From: Epiperipatus broadwayi
Lineage: Eukaryota; Onychophora; Udeonychophora; Euonychophora; Peripatidae
Length of the DNA: 64,000 nt
Reading direction: 5' to 3'
Assembly: GCA_028023455.1 (NCBI GenBank)
Contig: JAQFVV010000144.1
Coordinates: forward strand, 250,001 to 314,000
This document shows, one piece after another, positions 35,769 through 48,539 of the stretch. Below the pieces are notes generated by a model. The model was not told where the DNA came from, ran no database searches, and worked only from the letters and a program-made list of their open reading frames with translations. Position 1 is the first letter of the stretch, and each line of letters opens with the position of its first letter. The translations under genes and the position numbers were made by a program.

Positions 35769-38700
35769 AAATTAAAAAGAATACATCATTAAATTATAAC
35801 ACACAAAAGAAGAAAGTAGCAAATTTCTGTCATAATTTAAATAAATAGGTTTATAATAATAACAACTGAAAATATAATTGCAAGATTTAAAACAAAAAAA
35901 TTAAATTATGCTCTTCATGGTATAGCACAATTCTGGAGCATATGGTTTTCAGATTGATTCTATCTGTGGTATTTTCAGTGCTAAATTTTGTATGAACTTC
36001 CGAGCAATAAATCCATTCAATTATGTAATTATTTTTAAGCTGATATTGAATACAATATTTCCTACTTTATTCCCTGCTTTGATTCCAAATCTTCCATTGA
36101 ATACTAGCAAGTGTGATTAATAGCAAATTCTATAACATTTGTAATACAAGATTATAAAATTAGGTCATGTGATATATGACTTGATTTCTTTGCAATTATG
36201 CCTATGTTAACAATATACTTTAAAAATACACACATTATGGCATCAAGAATGTAATTAACTGCATTAGTTATGAAAAGTACAGTAATGTAATAGATGGAAA
36301 AATAGAGAGGATCTGTATGACTGATAGAGTGCATGAATGAGGAAATAGCTGAGTGATGATTTATGGCAAGGCTCATATAGGAAAGCACGCACATGTACTA
36401 TATTAATTCAGTTTTGCAAATTTCTACTTTTTTAAATATTTAAAAGTATAGGTTATTGAAATCTTGGATATAGTGGAACCAGAAATGGTTCATAAATGAG
36501 GCAGCAAGACATCCCAAACACCAAAATGAAATAGGCACTAAAATGGGACATTATATTGAATATATATTCTTTTCTATTAAGTTGTCTTGTTCAGTAGACT
36601 TAAGTAAGCATTTTCTAATAGTTTTAAAATATACATCTTTAAAGAGGGATATCAAACATACAAAATAGCTCAACTAGATCATGGTTGAGGCTATTTTGTT
36701 TATTTTTTAGAATTATACATGCATAATAATTTTGAAGGGTTTTTAAAATCCAAATGTAAATATTTTTTTAAACACCTTTTTTTTTTGCTTCATGGCTTCT
36801 CCAAATTTTTTTTACTTTTGATCTGTTTGATCAGATGAAAATTTTCATGAACCTTCAGTTAATTATAATTATTATTTTGTTCAATTCCAAAGAAAATTTA
36901 GCCAAAAAAGAGAAAAATATAACATTATTTTTAATGAAATATATGTATTTGTTCATAAGGGAAAATCATTGGTTAATATTTCTCACTGTTGGTCATATAA
37001 GTTGATGTCAAAGCTGAAAATACCTATTTGCACAAATCCCACTTAAGGCATCTAGGTTTTCAATTGCTCCCAGGGATGCCAAAGTTGTTTTTTTTTTAAA
37101 TGAATAAAAAATAATGAATTCAATGCCAATCAGTTTTTTTTTTTCAAAACCTAACATGTATGAATTTTAAAACTTAAATTGAATAAAATTAAATGTGATT
37201 TTTATAATGATGCACAACACTTATAATTCCAATTAATGATTCAATTTGGATATTTAGCAGTGCTCAGTCAGTTCAAAGGTAAGATAGAATCTGAATTAGT
37301 CTATTATTTGAAGGCAAGGTGAGATATAACAGAATAAAGATGTAATTTTTTCAAAAATTGCAACTTATGAGCAATGCTGCATTTATGGATTTTTATTAGA
37401 TTTATTTAAAAAAAAAAAAAAAAGAGACCTTTTAAAAATAAATTATAACATATTTAAACGACTTGTCATTGAAAAAAGTTAGTGGATAATATCGAGACAT
37501 TTTACAATACATAAATTAAGATATATATATTTATATAAAGAAAAAAATCCTTTGTTCTAATTATTATTCATAAAAAAAATATTTGCACAATATTTTATAT
37601 AACAACATAAATAGTACTATTTATTGCAAGACCTTAAACATCATGATGATTTTTTTATTTAATTTAAATTAGTGTAACAAGCCTATTCCTATTTTTAACA
37701 TATAAATATTTATTCTTTCCCTTTAATCTAATTAGTGATTGACATATAGTTGCCATCAAACTTGTGTATAACCAAATTCTTGGTTCACATCATTTAGTGA
37801 TATAAATTTAATATTCATTTTATTAATCACTTAAGAAAAATAAAATTATTGGGAGATACAATACAGATAATGGATCTACCATAAATTGTATTAGCTAATA
37901 TTATCAGAACGAATAGGCCTACTACCAATATCTCAGATAACTGCAACTAACTACTCATTGTATTTTCCCTGATAAAAATAATTCACTTAAGATAGATATA
38001 TTTAATTGTCCCCAGGATATTTATGAGCATCGAGTTATCGATCTCGAGTGCCAATCTACTGGACACAGTAAGAATTATACCAGGAACCTTTATACATTGA
38101 TTTCTTGTATATTCATTTGAGATATTCACTCAACCCATTTTAATTTAGTATCTCAAGGGGGTGATGGTGATAGCATTGTTAGAGCACAGACTGTTCATGA
38201 GTTAGAATATATGACCATTTCATTTGAGTAATTTTTATACTACATATAAAATCTTTCCTGTACCTTTGTGTAAAATAGGCTATGATCTAATTTTAAATTT
38301 GTTAGAATTCAGTATTTCCTCAACCTAAATGAACTGTTTAGTTTATAAATCCTCTATGTGATTAGTTGTATAAATTTGGCCAAAATCTGCACATATGCAT
38401 AATACAAGTAAGTAAATGATTATAACTATAAAAATAATTACATATATATTATGAGAAGATGAACATCAAAAATCTTTTAGTTATTGATTCCCTGACAATT
38501 AATATTGGTACAGTAAGCTTGAATAATTTAAATATAATGATTAACATACTGTAACCGGTTGGGTTACATGGTACACCCATAATGATATAGTGTGTGTGCG
38601 TATATATATAAAGTAAAGGAAAACTAGAAATAAACACAGGATAAATTTTTGTAGATATTTTTTTATATTTCCTAAAAATAATAATAAGTAAAGGGTTAAA

Positions 38701-38880
38701 TAATAACTCTGATTTAAAATAAAAATTGTTTTATAAATTAAACTTTTAAAAGGTCTGAATAAATATAAATATTGTATTATTATTATTCTGATTGTGAAAT
38801 GTAAAAACAATATTGTTTTCAATTTTTTTAAATTAATTAAAACATGTATATGTTTTCAAAGGGATTAGAGAGCTAAAAAT
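35769..38880. other. AT-rich non-coding stretch
   Basis: No gene is recognised. Frames such as 36152-36394 and 38541-38822 on minus are hydrophobic low-complexity translations of AT-rich DNA. A poly-A run of about 16 lies near 37408. Confidence 0.55.
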
Positions 38881-38927
38881 AAAAACTCTGTTTTTAATCA
38901 AGCTGCTGTTATCACCTTAGATGGGTC

Positions 38928-38935
38928 TATAAAAG
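38928..38935 (+). promoter_or_regulatory. TATA-like promoter site
   Basis: GGTCTATAAAAGGGCTG is a near-consensus TATA box in locally GC-richer sequence, itself inside a short inverted GTTATCA...TGATAAC. It lies about 235 bases upstream of the possible exon at 39165 on the same strand. Function is inferred. Confidence 0.35.
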
Positions 38936-39006
38936 GGCTGATAACAAATTAGCTCCAGTCTGGATAATGAATTTTTGAAGAGAGCAGTCTAGATAATTTT
39001 TGTAAC

Positions 39007-39081
39007 AATGGTCAGCTGAAAGTTGGTTACAATATTATGCTGCAACTTGATGAAATGCAGCAGTTGGTTTTAGCTGACCAT
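39007..39081. repeat. Short imperfect inverted repeat
   Basis: aatggtcagctgaaa at 39007 onward is mirrored by tttagctgaccat at 39069-39081, with partial pairing between. It could form a hairpin in the putative leader upstream of the exon at 39165. Confidence 0.6.
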
Positions 39082-39164
39082 AGAGTTGGCAGAATAGCTA
39101 CCATGAATTGATATTGCTGAAGGCAGAACAGTAGATTCAGAAGCTGCTAATATTTTCTTCTTAG

Positions 39165-39438
39165 GAGTTTGAATTCACATGGAGAAAATGACCCACTTCT
39201 TTGTGCTGAAATTCATAGCCTTAAATGTGAAGAAGACAGCTGCTTGCCTGGAACAGTTCTACACAGATGGGAGACCAACTACAGACCAACATTATACATG
39301 GATTACATTTTTCCTGATTATGACAATCACTAAAAACCAAACTCACCAAGAAAAATCTTCCAGCTTGTTGAAGAATTAATTAAACGTATGCTGTGTCAGA
39401 TATATGCAGAGAAATACACCCAAACGTATATACAGCTG
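39165..39438 (+). pseudogene. Possible coding exon of unknown gene, one in-frame stop
   Basis: A good acceptor (attttcttcttag, ending 39164) and a good donor (cagctg|gtgagt at 39439) bracket 274 bases. One frame, starting at 39166 and ending exactly at the donor, is open for 55 codons, hits TAA at 39331-39333, then is open for 35 more. The product has low-AT, protein-like composition: HSLKCEEDSCLPGTVLHRW, then TLYMDYIFPDYDNH, then KIFQLVEELIKRMLCQ. A competing frame gives 66 codons from 39179. I recognise no domain. It is either an exon of a pseudogene, a real exon with a sequencing error, or transposon-derived. Confidence 0.35.
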
Positions 39439-39639
39439 GTGAGTTATTTTAAAAGAATTCATTTAAAAAGACATATATAGAACAATACTATTTTAAAGTC
39501 GGTTAAAAATTTATATATTTTAAAAGAATATAAAGTAATTTTGCTTGAATTATAATTCAGATTCAAGAATAATTCATTGATCATTAAAGGCAAAAGAAAT
39601 GTTTTTGAACAATAATCCTCACGATTTGTTTGAATCCCA

Positions 39640-40340
39640 CTACCGAAAAAATAGAATACAATTATTTGCGACTTGTTTAGAACTTAATTCTACCTTCCTT
39701 TTTTTGGGGGGGGGGGCTTGACTAAATGGTTTTTCTTATTATTATTAATTTTACTTTTTTTTTAAAAACACAACTTGTTTTCACTTTGATTTAGATTATG
39801 TTTGAATTAGCCTTTTTTTTGGGCTACTACAAGAAACAACTTTTTGAGTGGAGGATGGGGGGGGGGGAATTCGTGCTCTCATTATTAACAAAAAGGCAAC
39901 AAAAATAGTCAATTATTTTAACAGCGCTGAAAAAAGAGAATCAACTTTGGGACTTGTTTCAAATTTTGATTTCTTTTTGGTTGACATAATTGTTTTTCTT
40001 AATATTAAATCACAATTTACTTTTGTGTTTTTGCCGATTAAAAATTGTTATCAAACACCCACCCCCACACACTTGGAAAAAGAATTGTAACCAAAAAGTC
40101 AAGAATTTAACTTTTTCTTTTTTTTTTTAAACAACTTTTTCTCACTTTTTACTATGATTTCTATTTCATTCGAATTACCTTTTTTTTCCGCCTTCTACAA
40201 TAAACTGCTTGTGGGGGGGTATTTCATAATTTGTTATTCTTAACAAAAAGTCAGCCAAAGTCGTCATTTATTTTAACCCCGCTGCAAAAAATTGAATCCA
40301 AATACTTGTCAGTTTCTAATGAAATAAAAAACAACAAAAA
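39640..40340. repeat. Diverged tandem repeat with poly-G tracts
   Basis: A module running from a T-rich part through gaattagcc, a poly-T run, tctacaa-type text, a poly-G tract, ttattnttaacaaaaag, tattttaac and gctgaaaaaa is present twice, about 356 bases apart. Its poly-G tracts are at 39857-39867 (G11) and 40213-40219 (G7). A further G11 tract at 39706-39716 may mark a third partial copy. The open frames at 39848-40090 and 40231-40548 lie in this repeat and are not supported as genes. Confidence 0.6.
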
Positions 40341-40839
40341 AGGACACAAACTTTGGACTTTTTACAATTATTTATTCGATTTTATTACTGTAATAAAAAG
40401 TGGACATTACGTGTGCCTGACAAAAAAAAAAAACCCACAATCTCACACACTTTATGTACTTGGCAATTCTGAAGAAAAGTTTCAAAATTGCACGTTCGGC
40501 TCAGACCTTTTAGTAGTCTCAATTATTTTCCCCCATGCTGAAACATGACTTAGCGCATGAGCTTTGTCGAAGCCTGTTCGAACATACACTTTGCCAATTT
40601 TTTACATATTAACCTTTTTTGTCGGGAAGGGTGGGGACCATATGACAATTATTAATAATTAACAACATTTTTTAAATCGAAATGACATTACTCTATTATG
40701 GAGATTTGAAAAAGTCGTACTGCCTTAAAATTTAAACACCCTCGAGCGATACGGTAATCAGCTATGAATAGAACGAATACGCGTAAATAGCTTCGAAGCA
40801 CAAAACAGGCCGTAATATTTTTGTGCAATGTCATGTAAA
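40341..40839. other. Mixed-composition stretch, unassigned
   Basis: This is GC-richer than the flanks, with CpG-containing words (gagcgatacgg, atacgcgtaaa). No gene is recognised. It leads directly into the tRNA-like segment. Confidence 0.4.
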
Positions 40840-40898
40840 GCGGCCTAGCTCAATGGGTTAATACAATACGTAAATGTTGTATTTGCCTGTAAGGCCGC
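40840..40898 (+). other. tRNA-like segment (SINE head candidate)
   Basis: GCGGCCT (40840-40846) pairs perfectly with AGGCCGC (40892-40898) as a 7-bp acceptor-like stem. TAGCTCAATGGGTTAA directly after the 5' strand matches a Pol III A box/D-arm. TACAA...TTGTA could form an anticodon-like stem. At 59 nt it lacks a T-arm and a clear B box, so it is not a functional cytosolic tRNA. A decayed tRNA-derived SINE or tRNA pseudogene is the likely reading. Confidence 0.4.
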
Positions 40899-43800
40899 GG
40901 CTGCCGCAAACGGCATTTTTATGTGTTTTGACACATAAACAATGCCCCAAGCGGTGTTGCCCAGATTTTAGGCTTTTACCTATATTTTTTATAAACTATT
41001 AAATACTGTATGTTCAAATATTTATTTATATATATATTAAGTATAATCAAATTATATTTCTCTGAAAGTAAAGGCTTTAGTCATGGGCGCTTGTGTTTTA
41101 TTGTTTATTTTGCAGCAATTACCTAATATTTAAACGAATCTTAATTTCATTACTATCTAAAGAGAAAATGCATTAGAGCACTTAACAATATACTTTTCAA
41201 ATATGTATGTGTATGTGTGTGTGTGTTTAAAAAGTACATTCAAAGTTAAATAATGAAATTAAAATTCTTATAAATATTAGATAATTTCTCTTTTTGTCCT
41301 CACAAAATTGTGAAAACCATTTGAAAGTGTTCTTGTCACACCAAACATTTCAGCAGCAATTTTGCCAATTTAATCTTTTGGTTCCTGAGCAGCCATTTAA
41401 TATTTTAGTGTGCATTATTCTATCATAGATTAAGGTAGAAATTATACTGGCACAATTTTATGTCATCACTTATGATCTTAAAATTTTTCTGGTGAATAAC
41501 TAACTATACTATATCATTAGGTAACCCAGTATGTTGATTTAGAGATGGCTACAAGCAATTTGGAGAGAGAATCAGTCACCAGACATCTTTTCATTGGGAT
41601 ATGTTGTGTATATAAAACAATATATATAATTTTTATAGTGCTGACAAATACAAAACAATCTCCAAATGCTGATTATATAAATATAATCCCCTCTAATATT
41701 GATGTTAATGAAATATATAAATGAAAAATAAATCCAGTTTCATTTCTCTGTCCAAACTTTTAAATACTTGTTAGATCAGTAATAACTATAGTGGCAAATA
41801 TCATATGAGCCAAGATATTGTTGCATCTTCATTTGAATTGGCTTATTTTTTAAATTTATAAGATAGAGTTAATTTTTTACTCATTCTAATAACCTTATGA
41901 AGAAACTATCAACTATTAAATGATAGTATTTTGCCATTAATAACAAATATTTAACACTTATAGTGATAAATATCTGAATTCTGACTATATAAATACAACA
42001 CTCTCTAGTATAAAAGTTAATCAAATTGTAAATGAAAAATGAATCCATTTTTGGGGATTACTTAAGCTTTTAAAGTATGGATTTTAGGTTATAATAATGA
42101 TAACATGTTAGCTGATTTGATCTCAAACTTTATAGTTATTGTTTAATCTAGGATCCATACAAGAACTTAAATAAACAAAGGAAAGTGGATTCATTTTGTA
42201 TTTATAATTTGATTAATTTTGGTATTAGAGGGCATTGCATAACAATTACATTGTTTGGAAAAACATAAAGGGGATTTAGATATAAAGGCCATAGAGTGGA
42301 CAAAGATAATGTTGTGGAAATGGAATGAAGCAGGATAGAGAAGAATATGGGAAAAGCTTAGGGTGAGGGATGGAAAGTGAAGGTAAGGTGGCTAACAGGT
42401 TTCTCTAGTCATAGTGGCTGAGAGATTCCTTGATTATGAGAAAAGAGAAGCCATAGTGCATCACATCGCAGTCATTTTTTAAAAAAATTATCCATGTATA
42501 CTTAAACATGTTTATTAGACATGAACAGCTGCATGATTAGTTTATTTATATCTAATAAAGATACACCTGTTAGTTAATTATTTTTAATTTTAGTGTAAGT
42601 GTAGTATATTTCCCAGGTAATACAGTCCTAATTATAACTAGCTAATTTTCCCTTTATAGTTGCCTTTAGTTTAAATTTTTTTTTTTTTTTTAAAATTAGG
42701 TCCCAGGATTCTATTTTAGATATCTCTATTAAATTGATAATGAAGGTAAGTTTTTCCCCCTTTCTCACACTACACCAAAACCCTCTCTATAATGTGAATG
42801 AAGCAATAACTCGGATATTAACATATCTCTATAATATTTACACCCAATAACACAAAAATATTATATAACTATATCGTGACCTCTCAAATAATAAATCTAA
42901 AAATATAATAATATTGTGTTGGCATCAACAGTTAATTTTACCCAGAAGATTGCTGAAAGAAGATAATTACGAGACTTAAGTAAATGACACATTGTAAATC
43001 TTTTTTTTTATTACTTTTTTTTTTATGAGCATGAGCGAAATAACAAAAGAAAATTTTTGTCATCATAGCAAAATTATTTCTTGGATTCATTAACCTTATA
43101 TATAAATAGTTCTTTATGGTCTATTAAAATATGTTTTTTTTTTCTCCTGGTTTGTGTAAGATGTGAGTACTTTATAAAGTTATTTCAATAAGCATATAAG
43201 TTCAAAAATTTGATTTCTTTGCAGTAAGATTGTTTCGTGGAACCATTCCTTGGTAATACATAACATTCTCAGATTTTTTTTCATGGTAGTTCCATTAGGT
43301 TGCAGTTTTGATGCGAGGCTTCTATTTTTGGTGGGTGGTGACTTTACTCTTCTACATCATCATAAGTAGGTTTGAGAGAATGGATCAATCTGTGATATAC
43401 AGGCATTCTAGCCACCCATCTATTATTGTGTGCCATAAAACAAATTTTTATAATATATATAATTTTGTTTTCATTTTTTTACTTTAAAAAACATATTTAT
43501 TAGTTGTGAATCATATAAAATACACCCTAAAAAAGGTAACACACCCTATATTTTAAACATATACTGTATCAAGATCATCACCAAGGTACAATCATTTACT
43601 GATTTTTCTGTTTCCCATATTACAATGATATTTTTCTTTTCCTTAAGACCTTCAGATATAATACCAATCATAATATATAGTTGAAATGTAGGGTGTATTA
43701 ATTTCAATTTTTTTAGTGTACAATTTTTATTTGCTATTTATATATTTAATCACTTGTTTCATGTTCTTATGCTTAAATATTTATCTATTTATTATTTTGT

Positions 43801-44149
43801 TGCTGGAGTCAAACTTTTGTTGGATATCTTCCTTTCTCATTTCACTATCAATCATTTCCAAGTGTTATAAATTGTTCTGATATATTACATTATCTCTAGA
43901 TGTGGGCAAAATAGTGCATTTTCAACCTGATAAGTTGTATTTCAGGTATAAATTCAAGTTGAATCTAATAAATAAAGAACATCATTTTATTTTACCATCT
44001 ACAGATTTTTTAAAAGATTTTTGCAGCATTGTAGTTTGAAAGTATACTGTTATTTTTCAGTATCCAGTTCTTGGTCATAGAAAACACTGCAACTTATTTA
44101 GTTTTGATTCTTTGTGTAATATTTGAAAGATATTTTTTTACATCTAAAA
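40899..44149. other. AT-rich stretch with a (TG)n run and a repeat family
   Basis: A (TG)n run lies at 41211-41226. A module (ctctctagtataaaagtt, caaattgtaaatgaaaaatg) occurs directly at about 41669-41775 and 41967-42085 and inverted at about 42178-42236, so part of it forms a foldback. The purine-rich segment 42.28-42.47 kb is GC-richer but has no recognised product. A small inverted aatacaccct / agggtgtatt pair lies at 43.52 and 43.69 kb. Confidence 0.5.
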
Positions 44150-44560
44150 TTTTTTTCCAGATTTTTATTGGATCCTTTATTGTTAATGAATGACCATAGA
44201 ATGCTAAAATTGTCAGTCTGATTTCTATGCTCTTATTATCATTTAAATCAGCTGTGACAATTTTCCAATCTTTTGACTTTGTTCTTTAATTTTGTAATAA
44301 AAGTCATGAGATCTTCTAGCTTTTCATTTTTAAGTATTATTGATGTTTTTTACTTTCATATTTATCTTAATCAAATCTGGCTTTTTGCATTTAGCATATA
44401 AGCTGAATATGTAAAGTATCACTATAAATTCCTGTCTAATTCTTTGCCAGTATGAAATGTATCTGTTTTACCATAATCAGTTTTTAGTATAACTTCTAGA
44501 CTTTTAAAATCATATTATAAGAACAGTGAAATTTCTGATACATTCTAACTTAAAGTCTTG
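44150..44560 (-). pseudogene. Old LINE reverse-transcriptase trace (L1/RTE-like)
   Basis: The minus strand, read in shifting frames, gives KTDYGKTDTFHTGKE, then YSAYMLN, then KNINNT and NEKLEDLMTFITKLK. This order matches the stretch from the F-x-GVRQGC region through LFNxYAE and GRNINNLRYADD to the SEEEL-helix of L1/RTE-type reverse transcriptases. The YADD segment itself is deleted. Frames break every 10-30 codons. It is a weak but ordered match. Confidence 0.45.
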
Positions 44561-46019
44561 TAATAAGTAATAAATTAAACACATTTAGGATTTTTTTCTT
44601 GATATTCTTTTGCTTTTTTCTATCATTCCATGTATATCAGCATTGATATCTCTGGTTCATCAAATTTTTTTAAAAAGGCAATTTGTAAATTTAACAGGTC
44701 TCTTTCAGAGATATTAAAATAATATATATTTGCTTTATTTGTTTTTAGCTTTGTGTGCTTGTGCGTGTTAGCGCATTTTATATATTTTGATTCATAATTA
44801 ACCACAAAGTATAAACTATTTGCTTATTGCATATAGTAAATATATATATTAAGAAGCAGTATTAATTGCATTATATTTTTGTTACTTAGCTTATATTTCA
44901 AATACCATTCATCCAGTAATGAACAGCATTAATTCATTTTGATCCTTAAATTTACCCATCACTTTTTTAGTGCATAGCATATCAATTCTATCTAAAATTG
45001 CTTGTGAAGCAAATTGCCTAAGAAATATTTTTTTTTATTCTGATGATGTAATAATGATTCCAGAAATTCAATTAAATAAGGATGGATCCCAAAACTAGCA
45101 AGGCCACATTATAGTTATGAAAACGCTATTGAAGGTATTCTTAAATTAATTGGGATCAAATACAACCAAATAAATTAATGCAAATGTTATAGTGAAAGTA
45201 ATTTGGATGAACTTTGAATAATAACAATTCCATTTTAGTTTGAGCAAAATGAAGAGATATAAAAAATATTAATGGATTGCTATATTTATTTAGGCTAATC
45301 CTAATCAAATTATGTCACATAAAATCATAATGCAAGAATATTAATGATTAAAATGAAGTCAGTTGAAGTTCCTGGAAATTAAAGGTCTGTATAAAATTTA
45401 TTAAATCATAATGAAAAGTGAACAGTTGAAATGACTAATGTTTGTCATCCTGATTAAACTTAAGATACAATTAAGAAATATCATTTAAGATCCCAGAAGA
45501 AAACTTTTAAATGATGATGAGCTAATCATAAACTATTAAGATTTATAAATCAGATTATTGCAAACAATAGATTTTGAGAAAACTTGCAGTATTTGAATTT
45601 TTATTGTTTGAAGTTATAAGTGTATTTAAAATATGATAATTGAGTCCATTTTATTAAAATAAGGCCAGCAAATTGTTAAACATTTTTTGTTTACTAATTT
45701 GGGCAATAAGCTAATGATAATAAAAATAAATTATTTTTCAAATTTTATTTTTTATTTTTTAAGTAATTTAACAACATAATCTGAACAATATTTTTTTTTT
45801 TAAAAAAATCTTGATGAAATTACAAATGCTAAGCATCCATGTTTTGGTGAATTTACATACTTCGATTAAAATTGGGATGAGCATTCATGATTTTTTTATT
45901 TCACAATTTTAACAATTCAGAAGATATTTTAAATTTATTTAGAATGAATTTCTTATTACTTTTAGCAGCATCCTTAATGATTTTATAAAATACTCATTGC
46001 TAATTTAAAAGATTTTCAT
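44561..46019. other. AT-rich non-coding stretch
   Basis: No gene is supported. The right part probably includes the decayed 3' end of the adjacent Tigger-like element. A T-run/A-run junction lies near 45791-45810. Confidence 0.5.
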
Positions 46020-46760
46020 CAGTCATTTGTCAGAACTTGAATTGAACAATTTCTGAATATTAACATTTTCTATCTTATCACAACCATAATTTATCTTAAT
46101 GTTTCCAGTTCCTTCAATAAAAAGTATATTTTTAGAAAATGGAATTGTGTAAGAGAATAAAATGTATTTCCATGCCACATGCATACATCTTGTAATTATT
46201 GAGTGCATGTCTTTATTTAATGTTATAATTTTTCAAAACATGTGTTAAGGAAATTGCATCATCACCAATAATTTTAGTAAATTTTTGTTCAAAAGTATTT
46301 TTTAAATAGCAAGCTTTAAATGTTGGAATGATTTTTTGGTTCATGGATTGCAATAAAGATATTGTGTTGGTCAACAAAATGATTACTTTTACATTTGTAC
46401 ACAATGATCTAAATGCAACTTACAATTTTGGTTTTCTTGCAAAATTTTTAAATTGCTGGACAAAAATTACTCAAAAACTATTTTTCTAAAAAAGGCCTCT
46501 AGTCACTGAAGCTTTATTATTTGCTTGCTAAAGAACTGGATGTGATCAATGGTTACAGATTTCAAAACTTAAGGATTGCTAATTGTATAAATAACCAATA
46601 ATTTCAATTTATAGTTCCCTCAGTAATACCACCTATTAAAAGTGTTAAGTAATTTTTAACCACTTTGAACTCAACTTGAGATTTTTTTTTGTTAAAAATA
46701 GTCTGGAGAGCAGTTTTTCCAGAATTGGCCCATATTATCCAGATTAAAATGTATCTATTA
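46020..46760 (-). pseudogene. Decayed pogo/Tigger transposase (DDE_1 domain)
   Basis: Read on minus from 46760 down: NLDNMGQFWKN (first catalytic D of the NxDETGLFWK block), then FNKKKSQVEF and LTLLIGG, then VIYTISNP, then LFRK-like and SNLKILQ text. It then runs through NTISLLQSMNQKIIPTFKAC (the TSLLQPMDQGVIxTFK block) and LTHVLKNYNIK (46404-46213), ending in AW-x-E-like residues to about 46020. The order matches the Tigger DDE domain. The third catalytic Asp is Asn here (MNQ for MDQ), the LLLLDNAPGH block is lost, and frames are broken. It is certainly inactive. The N-terminal CENP-B-like part was not identified to the right. Confidence 0.75.
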
Positions 46761-47800
46761 ACCTAATTTAATTTTTTTTTAATGAATCAGTATATTTATA
46801 TACCATATCCTCATTTGTATTAATGATCATTTTCATGTGGTGTAAATTTACTTTTTAAAATATATCAAGTTAATCATTGCTTGGGGTGAATGTTTTCTTA
46901 TTATCTACTTTTAGTTTATTTAAATAAATTTAAAGTGTTTACTTGAATAACCTCTGTCAAGATGTTTCATTTTTTATTGCAGACTTTTGTTCTTATAGCT
47001 GAAAAATGGTTGTCATCATTGTAGAATTTTTATTTCTTGCAGTTGTTTACAAAACACCAGAATCTGATGTAACTTTTTGTTTTATTTGTTTTTCCTATCC
47101 AATATTTTATACTCTAGAATCAGGCATTCTGAGGCCTTATTTTAGCATTGTTTGTTGCATCATAACCTATTTGGTCTTTTCTGGTATTCAAACTTTTTAT
47201 GAACTCCTGGGCATAAAATCATTTGGTTATTTTTATTACATATTTATATCATATAATTGCATCCATTTTTGTCATAATATAAGCACAGATATCTTTTTTA
47301 TTTTGTTTATGGTCTTACCTTTTGAACTATTTCTCCTTTTTTAAATAAAAAAATACAATAAAACTGAATAGAATCACATTTATCCATGCCTGTTTGTAGT
47401 ATTCAATTGACATTAGGATTCCTAAGGACCTTGATGAGACTGATTTGCACATTCAATCAGTAATTGAATTTTGCTAAACTAAACAGAATGTGATTCCATT
47501 TTTATAAACTGCACTAATCATATATGACATTATTTGAACTCACATTAGTTGGAACTTACCTGAATGATTTTAATATGAGTGATGAGTTTCTTTGGCTATT
47601 AGGTCATGTTGCTGATATTGTTATGGAATCGTGGTTAATATATAGTATATATTTGTTGACTTGTTTTAGTAGAAGTCTATTTGTAGCAGTGAAACCAATA
47701 GTTGTGTTTTAGAGTTTATTTCTTTAGCTAGTCTGGTCTAGTTTTGAATTTAAGATAATTTTATTTAATATAAGGGTGTATTGTATGTGTTTATAAATGG
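46761..47800. other. Unassigned stretch
   Basis: A 112-codon plus frame at 47006-47344 is hydrophobic and low complexity. Because it lies antisense and just upstream of the Tigger remnant, it may be the reverse of decayed transposase. No gene is called. A TG-ended 62-codon frame at 47524-47712 likewise has no support. Confidence 0.4.
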
Positions 47801-47899
47801 TTAATTAAAGTGATATGGACCCAGACCTTTAAGCTCTATATAGTCATTCATTCGATAACAAATATAACTGATACACATGACCAGATACATGTGAAAAAG

Positions 47900-47970
47900 A
47901 TAAATGATCTCCAATATATTTATATTTCATGCTGAACCAGCATTCATCATTTGGTTCAGATTAGCATCTC
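47900..47970 (-). ncRNA. Hammerhead motif, family B, perfect stem II
   Basis: Minus strand: ACCAA, then ATGATGA (C3 changed to A), stem II ATGCTG-GTT-CAGCAT with six perfect pairs including 10.1/11.1, GAAA, a short AT stem III, ATA and TTGGAGAT. The mutated C3 should prevent cleavage, but stem II shows the ancestral form of the family. Confidence 0.6.
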
Positions 47971-48372
47971 CCACACATATTTATATAATTAGTGCTTGGT
48001 TTGTATTGACATAGCAAGTCTACACACTTTAATGGACAGGCTTCAATCTTTTCCATTTTCCAACTCTTAAGCTTTCCCTATTACTGAAAATCTGATGATC
48101 AAATGCCCAAAGCCTTTTATGCTAATGTTATAGTCATATCCATGTTGATTTCAAGTCACTCTGATCCCTCACTTGTAGGATCTTAATATGTCCTTAATAT
48201 GACTGAATATCAACATGGGTATGACTATAACATTTGCATCATCAATGGCTTTGAGAATTACATCATTAGATTTTCAGTGATATGGATGGCTGAAGAGTTG
48301 GAGAGTGGAAAGAATTGAAGCCTGTCCATTAAAATCTTAATATAAACCGAGCACTGATTATATATATGTGTG

Positions 48373-48440
48373 AAAGATGTTGATCCGGACCAATTGATGA
48401 GTGCTGAATTCAACATGAAATACATATATTGGAGATAAGT
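48373..48440 (+). ncRNA. Hammerhead motif, family B, reverse copy
   Basis: GGACCAA, box TTGATGA (48394-48400, C3 to T), a rearranged stem II around TGAATTCA, GAAA (48417-48420), ACATATA and TTGG. CCAA/TTGG pairs. It is probably inactive because of the C3 change. Confidence 0.5.
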
Positions 48441-48539
48441 TATCTTTTTTTATATATATGGTCATGTGTATCGGATATTTTGGATAGATTGGATGACTGT
48501 AGGGATCTTGAAAGTCTGGGTTCAAATACCCTTTAATTA

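Larger units (their letters stand above)
47808..48532. mobile_element. Family B inverted dimer
   Basis: A forward unit (about 47808-48180) is followed by its reverse complement (about 48190-48532). Both ends carry the ggacccagac / gtctgggttc pair. The hammerhead motifs face outwards at about 47900-47970 (minus) and 48373-48440 (plus). A 7-bp ttaatta at 47801-47807 and 48533-48539 could be a target duplication, but in AT-rich DNA it is weak. It is more diverged than the 34-kb array. Confidence 0.7.

Noticed and set aside
47006-47344. 112-codon hydrophobic plus-strand frame
   Set aside because: Low-complexity F/I/Y/C-rich translation beside and antisense to a decayed Tigger element; no motif or start context.
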